The notes under the pieces are model-generated. The model worked only from the letters and a program-made list of their open reading frames with translations, did no database searches and had not been told where the DNA came from. From assembly GCA_028281495.1 (NCBI GenBank), contig JANQJU010000044.1:1-64000 (forward strand): a DNA stretch of 64,000 nt, written 5' to 3'. Position 1 is the stretch's first letter. Each line of letters opens with the position of its first letter. Both the position numbers and the translations under genes were made by a program. The stretch is from SAR324 cluster bacterium (lineage in GTDB: Bacteria; SAR324; NAC60-12). Below, piece by piece: positions 24,873-34,553 of this stretch.

Positions 24873-27470
24873 ATGACAATATCGCCTCAATCTGAATCCC
24901 GTATTGCGTTTTGGAACACCATCACGGCCAAGCTTTTCATAAGTATTGTGGCGGTGCTGTCCGTGGTCTTGATCATCAGCAGTTGGATGAATGTACATTT
25001 CACGGAAGAACGGCTGTATGCCCAAAGTGAGCAACAAAAACAAAAACTCCAACGAGTTTATGAAGCTCAATATGCACAAAAGTCTGCTGATTTGATTGCA
25101 CGAGTCCAACCCAAATTGGAGATGTTACAACAATTGGTGAAACAACCATTGATTGATGTGGCACGGTCGAACGTCTTGGGTTTCAATGATCCTGAAACAT
25201 TGAAGGCCATGCAGGAATGTTTTGATTACCAAGAGCGAAAGATGTTGCGTTGCGCTCGCAAATACATTCGCTTCACACAAATTCATCACAAAGAGCTGAC
25301 CCAGAAAGAAAAAGAACTGATTGTCACCGTGGTTCGTTCGATTTTGAAGGAACCGGACATGGAAGCGGTCTGGATCGAAAATATTCAACAAACTGCGTAT
25401 ATGGGCTTCCGCAAAGACGAATGGGATTCTTTGGTGTTTCTGAACAATCTCAACGATCTGAAACCGGGACTGTCGTCATTGGCACTGGATGTCAGAGAAG
25501 ATGATGGCAAAGATCCCGTGGGGAAGGTGGTGATCTATTATAGTAAAGCCGGATTGCAACAAATCTTACAAACGGCCGAAACACAACGGACTGCGGAAGC
25601 CGCAGCAATCGAAGCTCGTGTGGACGCAGAAATCGAACACGCGCTGTTTTCCAACTTTTTGGAGGCTTTGGCACAATTTGCCATCTTGTTGCTGGCCATT
25701 GTCGTGATTTCACTCACGACGTTGATACGCCCCTTGAACCGATTGCGAGAAACGGCCGATGAGATTGCCCATGGCAATTGGAACAAATCGATTGAAACGC
25801 ACCGCTCCGATGAACTGGGAAGCTTGGCCCGCAGTTTTGCCAACATGCGTGATGCGATTCAACAAATGATGGAAGTCATTCAAGAACAAAACCGTACTTT
25901 GGAACAAAAAGTTTCCGAGCGCACGGCTCAATTGAAGCAAAAAACCAATGACATCACCAACATGCTTCAGAATATGCATCAAGGGGTGCTTACCATTTTA
26001 TCCAATGGGCGCATTCATCATGAGTACTCGGCTTATGTGTGCACCGTATTTGAGGTGGAGGACGTGACTGACGATTTGGCAATGGAAGTCTTGTTTGCCG
26101 CTTCCAACATCAATTCCGATCAGTGGAGTCAGATTGCAACCGCCTTGGACTGCTTGATTGGGGCCGATGCTTTCATGTTCGATTTCAACAAACATCTGTT
26201 GATCCCCGAAATTCAAGTTTCCTTTCCAAAAGACCGTTACAAAACCTTAGAACTCGAATGGGATCCGATCCTCTCGGAAGACGAAACCATCGAAAAAATG
26301 ATGGTCACCATTCGTGATGTGACCGAATTGCGCGGCCTACAAGAAGAAGCCAAACAACAAAAGCAAGAGCTGGAAATGATTGGACAAATCCTGGCTTTAT
26401 CCCAGAAAAAGTTCGAAGAGTTTCTCCAAACCTCCCATCGTTTGCTGGATGAAAACACACAATTGATACAACAAACGGAATCCAAGGAAATGGAAGTCTT
26501 GGCCTCCCTATTCCGCAATATGCACACGATCAAAGGCAACGCCCGCACCTATGGATTGCAACATATCACCGAAGTATTGCACCAAGCAGAACAAACCTAT
26601 GACCGATTGCGGAAAAGCGAAGAAGCAACCTGGGATCGAGACCAATTATTATACGAGCTGCGCGATACCGAATCCCAGATCGAACGGTACGAACATGTGT
26701 TTCGATCCAAATTGAGCGATTTCGCTAAACAGTCACAGGGGGTCTATATCGACCAAACCTTGTTGGACAAGCTTCGTGATACGGTCACGACGAGCAATGC
26801 CAATAGCCTCCAGCAGCTGAAAACCACCATCAAGCAAATCGAATCCGTTCTGGAAGCAGTCGGATCCGAAACCTTAGAAAGCATTTTAGAAGATCTCACC
26901 CAAAACCTACCTCGTCTGGCACAAGACCTGGACAAAGCTCCCCCCACTCTCACCGTAAACGACCGTCATCGTGGCCACCACATTCGATTCTTGCCTGAAA
27001 TCATTCCGACTTTAAAAGACGTGTTTGTGCACACCTTCCGCAATTCCCTCGATCATGGTCTCGAATCCCCTGCGGAGCGTGTATCACAAGGTAAACCCGA
27101 AACAGGGCAGATCACTATCGAGGTGCTCGCAACAGAAGACCGTGTTGAGGTGCATTTTTATGACGATGGTCGGGGGTTGGGATTAAACCGCTTAAAAACC
27201 AAAGCGGTTGAACTGCATATGGCAGAATCTCCTCACACTGTGTCAGATAGCGATGCTGCCAATTTAGTCTTCCATTCTGGGTTGTCCACGGCCACCGAAG
27301 TGACCGAGATTTCGGGACGGGGCGTTGGGATGGATGCGGTCAAGCGCTTCTTACAACGTCAAGGTGCAGATATCACATTGTTGCTGCTAGACGACAATAC
27401 GATGGGTCAAGCCTACCGCCCCTTCAAACAAGTGATCACGTTGCCTTCACACTATGCCGTGATGGTATAA
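24873..27470 (+). CDS. Membrane-bound CheA-like hybrid histidine kinase (HAMP, HPt, HATPase)
   Basis: An 865-residue sensor kinase. Two membrane segments (about 15-37 and 265-285) flank a ~220-residue periplasmic sensor. A HAMP domain follows (RPLNRLRETADEIAHGNWN), then coiled coil, a PAS-like region ending TIRDVTELR, an HPt domain with the phospho-acceptor His551 (MHTIKGNARTYG), and a CheA-type ATPase: HTFRNSLDHGLESPAER (N box), YDDGRGLGL (G1) and GRGVGMDAVK (G2). The frame opens at 24786, but that ATG lies inside a terminator stem, so ATG 24873 (MTISPQSESR) was chosen; neither has a good ribosome-binding site. There is no CheW-like domain and no receiver gene nearby, so its partner is unknown. 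Confidence 0.85.
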   Translation: MTISPQSESRIAFWNTITAKLFISIVAVLSVVLIISSWMNVHFTEERLYAQSEQQKQKLQRVYEAQYAQKSADLIARVQPKLEMLQQLVKQPLIDVARSNVLGFNDPETLKAMQECFDYQERKMLRCARKYIRFTQIHHKELTQKEKELIVTVVRSILKEPDMEAVWIENIQQTAYMGFRKDEWDSLVFLNNLNDLKPGLSSLALDVREDDGKDPVGKVVIYYSKAGLQQILQTAETQRTAEAAAIEARVDAEIEHALFSNFLEALAQFAILLLAIVVISLTTLIRPLNRLRETADEIAHGNWNKSIETHRSDELGSLARSFANMRDAIQQMMEVIQEQNRTLEQKVSERTAQLKQKTNDITNMLQNMHQGVLTILSNGRIHHEYSAYVCTVFEVEDVTDDLAMEVLFAASNINSDQWSQIATALDCLIGADAFMFDFNKHLLIPEIQVSFPKDRYKTLELEWDPILSEDETIEKMMVTIRDVTELRGLQEEAKQQKQELEMIGQILALSQKKFEEFLQTSHRLLDENTQLIQQTESKEMEVLASLFRNMHTIKGNARTYGLQHITEVLHQAEQTYDRLRKSEEATWDRDQLLYELRDTESQIERYEHVFRSKLSDFAKQSQGVYIDQTLLDKLRDTVTTSNANSLQQLKTTIKQIESVLEAVGSETLESILEDLTQNLPRLAQDLDKAPPTLTVNDRHRGHHIRFLPEIIPTLKDVFVHTFRNSLDHGLESPAERVSQGKPETGQITIEVLATEDRVEVHFYDDGRGLGLNRLKTKAVELHMAESPHTVSDSDAANLVFHSGLSTATEVTEISGRGVGMDAVKRFLQRQGADITLLLLDDNTMGQAYRPFKQVITLPSHYAVMV

Positions 27471-27569
27471 CTAGTTTGAAAATCCAACGCATAAAAAGAT
27501 ATTCATTGGGGTCTCAATCAACAGTTGGTGTAACCAAATTTTCATCATAAAAATAAGAAGAGAGGAAAC

Positions 27570-27977
27570 ATGACCCCAGTAAAACCCGTTGTCATTCATG
27601 AGGATCAGTGTGAATTGGAATACTGGAATGACCCCAGCCGGGGGATTTTGCAATGGAAAACACTCATCAGTGCCGACCGCACCCCATCCCAATCGATGAC
27701 CTGTGGAGTCGGAGAGATTCCTCCTGAAGGCTCTGGTGGCGGCCTCCAGATCCATCAACATGCCCCCGCCGAAGTTTATCATCTTCTAGAAGGAACCGGG
27801 GTTGTGACCATCGACCAGATCGATTACCCCGTAAAACAAGGCTCCACAGTGTTTATTCCTGCCAATGCAAAGCATGGTTTGAAAAATACAGGCACGACTG
27901 TGTTAAAATTCTTTTATATCTTTGCCGTCGATTCCTTTGAAGAGGTGGAATATGTTTTCTCGCAGACACCCTCCTAA
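27570..27977 (+). CDS. Cupin-domain protein
   Basis: A 135-residue single-domain cupin. Motif 1 is HQHAPAEVYHLLEGTGVV (His, His and Glu metal ligands) and motif 2 is PANAKHGLKNTG (the fourth His). An internal GSGGGLQ loop precedes motif 1. The metal site looks complete, so an enzyme (dioxygenase or isomerase) or a sugar/small-molecule binder is possible, but no function can be named. The ribosome-binding site GAGAGGAAAC precedes ATG 27570. It follows the CheA-like kinase by 99 bp on the same strand and converges with the OmpA-like gene. Confidence 0.85.
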   Translation: MTPVKPVVIHEDQCELEYWNDPSRGILQWKTLISADRTPSQSMTCGVGEIPPEGSGGGLQIHQHAPAEVYHLLEGTGVVTIDQIDYPVKQGSTVFIPANAKHGLKNTGTTVLKFFYIFAVDSFEEVEYVFSQTPS

Positions 27978-28003
27978 CTTGAAAGCATTGCCCTGAGCGA
28001 TAC

Positions 28004-29026
28004 TTACTGTGAAACGCGCAAAGGCAACAATACAAATTCCACACGGCGATTTTTCTGACGCAAGGCCTTGGTTTCATTACTCACCAACGGCTGGGTGGAA
28101 CCGTATCCAGCGGCCGAAATCTGGCGAGAATTGAACTTCACCCGATCTGCCAGATATCGTACTACATTCGTAGCCCGAGCCACGGACAATTCCCAATTGG
28201 AGTCAAACTTGTGTTTCAGCTTGGGACCAATCGGACGATCATCGGTATGGCCTTCTACCTGAACATGCTTGTCTTCGAACTGCTTCAGGGCGTTTCCAAT
28301 CTTTTGCAAGATTTGCCGTCCTGAAGGTTTTACTGTTGCCTGTCCCGAGTCAAACAAGATTCGATTTTCCAACCGAATCGCCGTCCGGTCTGCCATCTGC
28401 GCAACTTGAATCTTCCCTTCTTCAATTTCTTGTTTCAGCGATTCAATCAATTCTTGTTGAATCTGAGTACTACGCGTTTGTTCCGTTTGAGACTGTTGTA
28501 TATCTCTGCGGATTTGCTGGAGTTGTTGGGCAAGACGATCTTTTTCTGCCACAGCAGCCTGATGCGCTTGTTGCAATGAAGCCATCTCTCGCTCTCTTTC
28601 TTGAAGTTGCCCACGGATACTGGATTCCTCTGCCGATGAAGCACTAGAATCTTGAGGGGGGTCCGATGCAAGGGGAGAGGCTGTGGCGAGTTGCTGGGTT
28701 TGATCGGCCAAACGTTGTTCGAGGTCGGTCAAACGTTGTTCCAGGGTCGCAATTTGTTGGTTGCGTTCTTCCAAAACGCCATCTTTCGTGCGGATTTGGC
28801 GTTCGAGTGCTGGCACACGTTGGGATTGTGACCGGGCCGTTCGTAATTGAGATTCCAAACCTTCTACTTCACCACGCAATCTCTCCACTTCCTGGGTTTG
28901 CCGTCGGAGCTGCCGCTCGATGCGTGAAAATTCATCGGACTGCGAGGTGATCCATAGAAATCCACCCAGTATGCCTCCCATCAAAACCAGCAACAATAAG
29001 CCAATAACTAGATTTCGTGCATCCAT
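28004..29026 (-). CDS. OmpA/MotB-type peptidoglycan-binding protein with coiled coil
   Basis: A 340-residue protein. The N-terminal anchor (LVIGLLLLVLMGGILGGFLWI, about residues 6-26) is uncleaved. A long coiled coil occupies about residues 30-205 (repeated Leu/Gln/Arg-rich heptads). The OmpA-like domain is C-terminal: RILFDSGQATVKPSG, VEGHTDDRPIG, LSVARATNVVRYL and ISAAGYGSTQP. This layout suits a protein that spans from the inner membrane to peptidoglycan. There is no MotA-like gene beside it and no proton-channel Asp in the membrane segment, so it is not a motility stator. Two direct repeats lie 58-84 bp upstream. Confidence 0.85.
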   Translation of the reverse strand: MDARNLVIGLLLLVLMGGILGGFLWITSQSDEFSRIERQLRRQTQEVERLRGEVEGLESQLRTARSQSQRVPALERQIRTKDGVLEERNQQIATLEQRLTDLEQRLADQTQQLATASPLASDPPQDSSASSAEESSIRGQLQEREREMASLQQAHQAAVAEKDRLAQQLQQIRRDIQQSQTEQTRSTQIQQELIESLKQEIEEGKIQVAQMADRTAIRLENRILFDSGQATVKPSGRQILQKIGNALKQFEDKHVQVEGHTDDRPIGPKLKHKFDSNWELSVARATNVVRYLADRVKFNSRQISAAGYGSTQPLVSNETKALRQKNRRVEFVLLPLRVSQ

Positions 29027-29083
29027 GATGTCCTCTTTTTTGATTTTCTGAAGTCATTAATTGTAGGTCGGTCGCATTCTTCT

Positions 29084-29110
29084 ACCGTTGCAATTTTCCA
29101 CCGTTGCAAT
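29084..29110. repeat. Direct repeat ACCGTTGCAAT x2 upstream of the OmpA-like gene
   Basis: ACCGTTGCAAT at 29084-29094 and again at 29100-29110, 16 bp apart, in the promoter-side region of the OmpA-like gene. It could be a pair of activator half-sites. A short inverted repeat (AGTGTT/AACACT, 29231-29251) is the only other structure noted in the gene-free stretch 29027-29407. Confidence 0.4.
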
Positions 29111-29407
29111 CTTTATGAGAAGTCTTCTCGTCCATTCCCATTCCAAAATCATGCCGTTTGTCTTGGTCTGGGCTGGTTAACCCCAGGTAGTTCCACAGGG
29201 TGCTCGGCATCCTATTTTTCCAGGAAGCACAGTGTTTCGTAATGGAACACTAACTTTCCAAAACTGATCAAAGCGCATCCTACTACACTTTCAAGGGTCA
29301 TCACAATCAACTGATATTGCTAAACAAATTCAGCAGGCACGAAAGCTGAAGAATAAACTGGCAGTTCATGCTCGATAGTTAAAACTTCACTTATGCAAGG
29401 AGGTGCC

Positions 29408-29593
29408 ATGCGAAAAACCAAATCAAAAAAAACCATCACAGCAGAAGACATCCAAAAAGCTAAAAAGGAATTTTTCCAGAAAGGAGGGTGTATCAAAAAC
29501 TTGCCTCCACAGATCACTCCGCATAGACCCAATATCCGGCTCCCTGACTATCAATCTACCTACGAATCGATTGAAGATTTATCTTCTTTCTAG
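29408..29593 (+). CDS. Small basic hypothetical protein (61 aa)
   Basis: The frame opens at 29393, but the ATG at 29408 has a strong ribosome-binding site (AAGGAGGTG), giving MRKTKSKKTITAEDIQKAKK as start. The peptide has a basic amphipathic helix (ITAEDIQKAKKEFFQKGG), one Cys, then a Pro-rich tail (LPPQITPHRPNIRLPDYQS) and ends ESIEDLSSF. No family was recognised. The translation signal is among the best in the window, which makes it likely to be expressed. Its last eight codons lie in the first copy of a 33-bp tandem duplication. Confidence 0.6.
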   Translation: MRKTKSKKTITAEDIQKAKKEFFQKGGCIKNLPPQITPHRPNIRLPDYQSTYESIEDLSSF

Positions 29594-29635
29594 CCACGAC
29601 CAATTGAAGATTTATCTTCTTTCTAGCCACGACCA
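29570..29635. repeat. 33-bp exact tandem duplication at the 3' end of the small ORF
   Basis: Two identical 33-bp units (29570-29602 and 29603-29635), each starting ATTGAAGATTTATC and including the TAG stop of the 61-aa ORF. Because the stop is inside the unit, the duplication leaves the protein unchanged. Exact identity indicates a recent event. Confidence 0.9.
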
Positions 29636-29769
29636 TCGGATATCCTATGGATTGGCGAGAGTTTAGCTTTCCACGAACAAGACCCCTATGATACGGATAA
29701 CTTTAGCTATTCGTTAGGAATGTCACTTCATGGTAGTAGTTCGATTCAACTTTTATGTGGAAAGTCATT

Positions 29770-30420
29770 ATGCCGTATCAAGCCTGTATATTCGACCTCG
29801 ATGGCACACTGCTCGATAGCCTCGAAGACTTAGGGGATGCGATGAACCGTGTGTTGAAACGCTGGGGATTCCCTGAACACAGTTTAGATCAATACCGCTA
29901 TTTTGTGGGATCCGGGGCCACTCGGTTGGTTGCCTTAACGATTCCAGAAGAATCTCGCACTGAAGAAACCGTGGCTCAATGTCTGGCAGAATTCCAAGCA
30001 GACTATTCGGAAAGTTGGGATATCAAAAGCAAACCTTATGAAGGCATTCCAGAAATGTTGGATGCCTTAGTCGAACAAGGATTTCGACTCACAGTGCTTT
30101 CTAATAAGCCCCATCGTATGACAACAAAGTGTGTGGAAGGTTTGCTCTCCCGCTGGGACTTCGAGATCGTGTATGGTCATCGAAAAGGAATCCCTCGAAA
30201 ACCGAATCCCACCGCAGCCCTAGAGATTATTGAGCGTCTTGATATCCCCGCAACCGACTGCGTGTATTTAGGGGATACCGACATTGATATGAAAACGGCG
30301 GTGGCCTCAGGTTGTTTTCCTGTTGGAGTGCTGTGGGGATTTCGCGAAGAAGCAGAACTGAGAGAAAACGGGGCGCAAGCAATTCTGAAGCACCCCTTGG
30401 ATTTATTGGAATGGATTTAG
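29770..30420 (+). CDS. gph: Phosphoglycolate phosphatase-type HAD hydrolase
   Basis: A 216-residue HAD-superfamily phosphatase. Motif I is FDLDGTLLDS, motif II is TVLSNKPH, the motif III lysine is in RKPNP, and motif IV is GDTDIDMKTA. The cap is of the helical type, as in phosphoglycolate phosphatase (Gph), which removes 2-phosphoglycolate formed in DNA repair or metabolism; related enzymes act on pyrophosphate or beta-phosphoglucose. ATG 29770 was preferred over 29755 because GGAAAG precedes it at good spacing. It overlaps the convergent ftsH stop by 4 bp. Confidence 0.85.
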   Translation: MPYQACIFDLDGTLLDSLEDLGDAMNRVLKRWGFPEHSLDQYRYFVGSGATRLVALTIPEESRTEETVAQCLAEFQADYSESWDIKSKPYEGIPEMLDALVEQGFRLTVLSNKPHRMTTKCVEGLLSRWDFEIVYGHRKGIPRKPNPTAALEIIERLDIPATDCVYLGDTDIDMKTAVASGCFPVGVLWGFREEAELRENGAQAILKHPLDLLEWI

Positions 30421-32408
30421 TTTTGCTGGGGAGCTTCGGCGAGTTCTTTATGCTGAGCAACCATTTTTTCGAACTCTTCCGCTTCCATGACCTCCACCTT
30501 TAACAAACGTCGGGAGACGTCGTGAAGTAAGGTGAGGTTGTTCTTGAGAAATTCCAGTACGTGAGCATAACGCGTGTTGATATTGGCAGAAATCTGCTCA
30601 TCAATATAACGTTGTGTTTCTTCGGAATATTCACGCACACCGAAACCACTTTCACCTCCCAAATAGGAAGTTCGCTGGGTGCCTAAAGCCATGTTGCGGA
30701 ATTTTTCGCTCATGCCGTATTCGGCAATCATTTTCCGTGCAATCTCAGTGGCACGGGAAATGTCATTGGATGCTCCGTTAGAAATCTCACCAAAAATCAA
30801 CTGTTCTGCTGCACGACCTCCCAAAAGCACATCGATCTTTCCCAGCAACTCTTGCTCGGTCACTAAAAATCGATCTTCGGTGGGCAATTGCATTGTATAT
30901 CCCAACGCTCCCATACCGCGTGGTACAATAGAAATTTTTTGCACCGGATCCGCTCCGTCTGTGAAAGCAGCAACTAACGCATGACCGGTCTCATGGTAAG
31001 CCACTACTTCTTTTTCCTTTGGATTGATCACCCGGCTTTTCTTTTGGAGTCCAGCGATCAATTTTTCCAGAGCTTCGCCAAAATCTTCTTGAGCCACGTG
31101 TCCCCGGCCTGCTCGCACTGCCAGTAATGCCGCTTCATTCACGAGATTTGCCAAATCGGCTCCTGCAAAACCAGCGGTGCTTTTGGCAACTTTATTCAGA
31201 TCTACCTGATCACCCAGCTTCACATTTTTAGCATGCACTTTGAGAATTTGCTCTCGTCCTTTTAAATCGGGTCGGTCCACAAGCACCTGCCGATCAAATC
31301 GTCCTGGGCGCATCAAGGCCGGGTCTAAGACTTCAGGACGGTTGGTGGCAGCGAGGATAATCACACCAGTCCATCCATCAAAACCATCCATTTCTACCAG
31401 CAGTTGATTGAGGGTTTGCTCACGCTCATCATTGTTTCCTAAGCCGTTCGCGCGACTTTTACCAATGGCATCCAGTTCATCGATAAAGACAATACAGGGG
31501 GCTTTCTCACGAGCCTGTTTGAACAAGTCCCGGACCCGTGAAGCCCCTACCCCAACAAACAATTCGACAAAATCGGAACCACTGATCTTGAAAAATGGCA
31601 CACCCGCTTCCCCGGCAACCGCTTTGGCAAGCAAAGTCTTTCCGGTTCCAGGAGGCCCCACCAGCAACACGCCTTTAGGAATCTTGCCACCCACGGCCTC
31701 ATATTTTTCTGGTTTCTGAAGGAAGTCCACGACTTCGACCAGTTCTTCTTTGGATTCTTCGGCCCCAGCAACATCATCAAAGGTCACTCCCGTGTCACCT
31801 TCCATCATCAACTGGGCTTTATTTTTCCCAACAGACATGATTCCCATGCCACCTCGAAATTTGGTGAATAAGAACCACCACAACAGCATGATCACCCCAA
31901 ATGGCAGGATCCACGCGAAAATGAGATTACTCAGGAAATCCCCTGCTGTAGTTGCTCGTGCATAATATTCCACACCTTGCTTATCCATCAATTCCACAAA
32001 TGACCGGTCTTCTACTGGAATCGCACGATATACCGTTTGGCCTTGGGCTTGGTTCAAATCGGAATAACTGCTGCCTTCTTGGTTTTGGAAGTCTTTACGG
32101 CTATAGGTCACCCCCACATAATAATCCCGTCCCAGCTGCACTCGTTTGATCTCACCTGAAGCCACCTTTTGCTTAAACTCGCTGAATTCAATCACCTGCT
32201 TTTTCTGAGACATGCTGTTGAAAGCGTATAAAATCAACAAAGCCAACATGAAGTATCCTAAGGTGAAGAGCCACTTGCGATTGTTCGGACTTGGTGCCTC
32301 TCCGTTTGGATCTTGTGGATCGTTGTTCTGCGGCATACGCGGGTTGGAGGAAGACCCCGGCCCCTTGCCTGCATTGCTTGTATTTTGATCAAAGTGAGAT
32401 TTGCTCAT
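30417..32408 (-). CDS. ftsH: ATP-dependent zinc metalloprotease FtsH
   Basis: This membrane-anchored AAA+ protease degrades misfolded membrane proteins and regulators. Two membrane segments lie near residues 28-47 and 155-178. The AAA domain has Walker A GPPGTGKT, Walker B IVFIDELDA and second region of homology ATNRPEVLDPALMRPGRFDRQ. The zinc-protease motif is HETGHA, with the later FGGE-like and NDISRATEIA segments. The open frame begins at a TTG (32426); ATG 32408 after AAAGGG is preferred (663 residues). The long N-terminal Asn/Pro-rich stretch (SNPRMPQNNDPQDPNG) is an extension compared with E. coli. Confidence 0.97.
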   Translation of the reverse strand: MSKSHFDQNTSNAGKGPGSSSNPRMPQNNDPQDPNGEAPSPNNRKWLFTLGYFMLALLILYAFNSMSQKKQVIEFSEFKQKVASGEIKRVQLGRDYYVGVTYSRKDFQNQEGSSYSDLNQAQGQTVYRAIPVEDRSFVELMDKQGVEYYARATTAGDFLSNLIFAWILPFGVIMLLWWFLFTKFRGGMGIMSVGKNKAQLMMEGDTGVTFDDVAGAEESKEELVEVVDFLQKPEKYEAVGGKIPKGVLLVGPPGTGKTLLAKAVAGEAGVPFFKISGSDFVELFVGVGASRVRDLFKQAREKAPCIVFIDELDAIGKSRANGLGNNDEREQTLNQLLVEMDGFDGWTGVIILAATNRPEVLDPALMRPGRFDRQVLVDRPDLKGREQILKVHAKNVKLGDQVDLNKVAKSTAGFAGADLANLVNEAALLAVRAGRGHVAQEDFGEALEKLIAGLQKKSRVINPKEKEVVAYHETGHALVAAFTDGADPVQKISIVPRGMGALGYTMQLPTEDRFLVTEQELLGKIDVLLGGRAAEQLIFGEISNGASNDISRATEIARKMIAEYGMSEKFRNMALGTQRTSYLGGESGFGVREYSEETQRYIDEQISANINTRYAHVLEFLKNNLTLLHDVSRRLLKVEVMEAEEFEKMVAQHKELAEAPQQN

Positions 32409-32661
32409 GTACCCTTTATCCGACAAAGATTGAAAATGAAGAACAGCCCGCCATTAGGCCTCCCTCTGGATGATAGTTTTTATCTATGTAACCATTTGGT
32501 GAATAGATGTTCCAGTACGAAGGAGAAAGCTATTCTTACAATGAGCGGGTATTGTAACATAGGACTCCGTTCTCCACAAAATAATTTATTTAAAAATCTA
32601 TAAATTAATAAATTTTGATGTAACAACCTTATTCTCTTGCCTTACAAACTCCCATCAATGG

Positions 32662-33036
32662 TCACAATGCTTTGAAAGCTCCGTACACCAATAGTGCCCA
32701 ACCGATCATAAAACAAACGCCCCCCAAAGGAGTAATCGGCCCAAACCAACGGATTCCCGTTGTCGCCAACACGTACAAACTCCCCGAAAAAAAGACGATT
32801 CCTAGCATTAAAAAGATCCCCGACCATTGCAATGATTTGACTTCCGGCCATTGCAAGGCCAACCACCCCACCAGCAATAAGGCCACGGTATGATAAAATT
32901 GATAGGCATTGCCGGTATTGTAAGCATCCAACATGTTGGGTGGCAACTTTGACTTCAAAGCATGTGCACCAAACGCCCCCAGTGCCACAGCGATCAGTCC
33001 ACTGCATCCCGCAAAAATGATTAAGAGTTTAGCCAT
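32662..33036 (-). CDS. DUF423 (YgdD-like) small membrane protein
   Basis: A 124-residue inner-membrane protein with four hydrophobic segments. The start MAKLLIIFAGCSGLIAVALGAFGAHALK and the LDAYNTGNAYQFYHTVALLLVG block are diagnostic of DUF423. Function is unknown; the family is widespread and usually monocistronic. The ribosome-binding site AGGGAA precedes ATG 33036. It lies upstream of ftsH with a 253-bp AT-rich gap, where an ftsH promoter is likely. Confidence 0.9.
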   Translation of the reverse strand: MAKLLIIFAGCSGLIAVALGAFGAHALKSKLPPNMLDAYNTGNAYQFYHTVALLLVGWLALQWPEVKSLQWSGIFLMLGIVFFSGSLYVLATTGIRWFGPITPLGGVCFMIGWALLVYGAFKAL

Positions 33037-33180
33037 TGTTCCCTATTAGTTTTAATTTGAATCGATTAAAAATTTTACCCGCTTGCCACCGAATGATCTC
33101 ATCCGACACAAGCACGCGAATAGCAATGCGAAAGGATAATCTCATGATTCATGTGAACTGCTTCTATTTCGTCAATGGAG

Positions 33181-34392
33181 CTACAAATTCTTTAATGGAG
33201 CTACAAACATCCCCAACAGTGTAGAGAAAAACAAAATAGCAGCTCCCGCTAACAATCCCCAATCCACTCCTAAAAACTCGACTGCGATTCCGGCCAACAA
33301 TAATCCCAAAGGTCCTCCTAGAAAACGCAGTGCATTTTGAGAGGTGAAGACTTGACCTGCGATTTTGCGAGGGACTTGTTCCTGAAAAATCGTTTGTTCC
33401 AAAGGATTGCTCGCTCCTAAGAGTAACCCTGCAAATGCTGCCGAGACAATCACACCAAAAGGCGTTTCAACCAAAGCGGAGGCACCAATCGAGAGTGCTG
33501 TCACGACCAAACCCCCGTAATAAATCATGCTACGAGAAATTCGTTCAGCCAGCCTACTAAACCCCAAGGCACCAAATGTGGCGGCCAAACCGAATACCGA
33601 AAGAATCACTCCCAAAATCATCGGATCACCAAATTTTTGAGTCACCAATACAGGTAGCAGCAATCCTAAAAATGGCAGAACCACAAAATTAGCAACCATG
33701 CCCACCAGGGCCATCGCTCTGAGAGAAGGATTTGCTAAGATGAATCGAACCCCCTGAAAAAGGGAGCCTTCTTCCTTTGTCAACCTGCGAAACTTCGAAG
33801 GTTTTCTCTTTTTGCGGCGAATACAAAAATATAAAATGGTGGCACACACCAAGAAACTCAACGCATTCAAGAAAAAGGTGTTGGCAGCACCAATCAAAGA
33901 AAACAAAGTCGTGCCCACGATAGGACCTGCCAAGTCGGCTCCATTTTCCAACGCGCCTCTATATCCATTAATTTTTACTAAAGAGACTCTCGATAGCCGA
34001 GCCAAACTGGGCACCAATGCTTGACGCGCTGAAACACCCGTGGGGTCGAATAAGGCTCCGATAAACACCAACACGAAGAGCACAATGGGAGAAACATCAC
34101 TAAAATTGATCAAGACTAATGGCAAACACAGAACCGACACGAAGCTCATGAGGTCTGCGGTGATACTGGCCCACAAGGCACCAAACGTATCGATCACTTT
34201 TCCCCCAATCAATGCCGCAAACAAAATGGGTAAGACATTGCCTGCCCCGGCAACGCCTGCGGCCATCGGAGAATGGGTGAACTGCAAAACAATCAGAGGG
34301 ATGGCAACGGCAGCAATCTGGTTGCCCAATAAAGACAGGAATTCAGCGGCCATCAAGCCATGTAGCGGGATTGATTGGGAGTTCCATTTCAT
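33181..34392 (-). CDS. MFS transporter (MFS_3/enterobactin-exporter-like)
   Basis: A 403-residue membrane protein with about twelve hydrophobic segments. It opens MKWNSQSIPLHGLMAAEFLSLLGNQIAAVAIPLIVLQ, typical of MFS_3 exporters. It has the GxxxD/R-type loop GGKVIDTFG and a long basic central loop (RRKKRKPSKFRRLTKEEGS, residues 190-208). Members export siderophores, macrolides or other hydrophobic compounds. There is no biosynthetic neighbour, so the substrate is unknown. It is divergent from the GNAT gene. Confidence 0.88.
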   Translation of the reverse strand: MKWNSQSIPLHGLMAAEFLSLLGNQIAAVAIPLIVLQFTHSPMAAGVAGAGNVLPILFAALIGGKVIDTFGALWASITADLMSFVSVLCLPLVLINFSDVSPIVLFVLVFIGALFDPTGVSARQALVPSLARLSRVSLVKINGYRGALENGADLAGPIVGTTLFSLIGAANTFFLNALSFLVCATILYFCIRRKKRKPSKFRRLTKEEGSLFQGVRFILANPSLRAMALVGMVANFVVLPFLGLLLPVLVTQKFGDPMILGVILSVFGLAATFGALGFSRLAERISRSMIYYGGLVVTALSIGASALVETPFGVIVSAAFAGLLLGASNPLEQTIFQEQVPRKIAGQVFTSQNALRFLGGPLGLLLAGIAVEFLGVDWGLLAGAAILFFSTLLGMFVAPLKNL

Positions 34393-34553
34393 TTAAGTAT
34401 CTCATTCATTGGTAGGCAAATCTTTTTATATCTTCCTACCTTGGCCTTCCAAACACCAAAAGTCTTACAACATGAATTAATTTTCGGTACGTTCACACAA
34501 TCCCTACCGCCCCTGCTAATTTGACACCACTTATGAATTCAATGGAGAACTTC

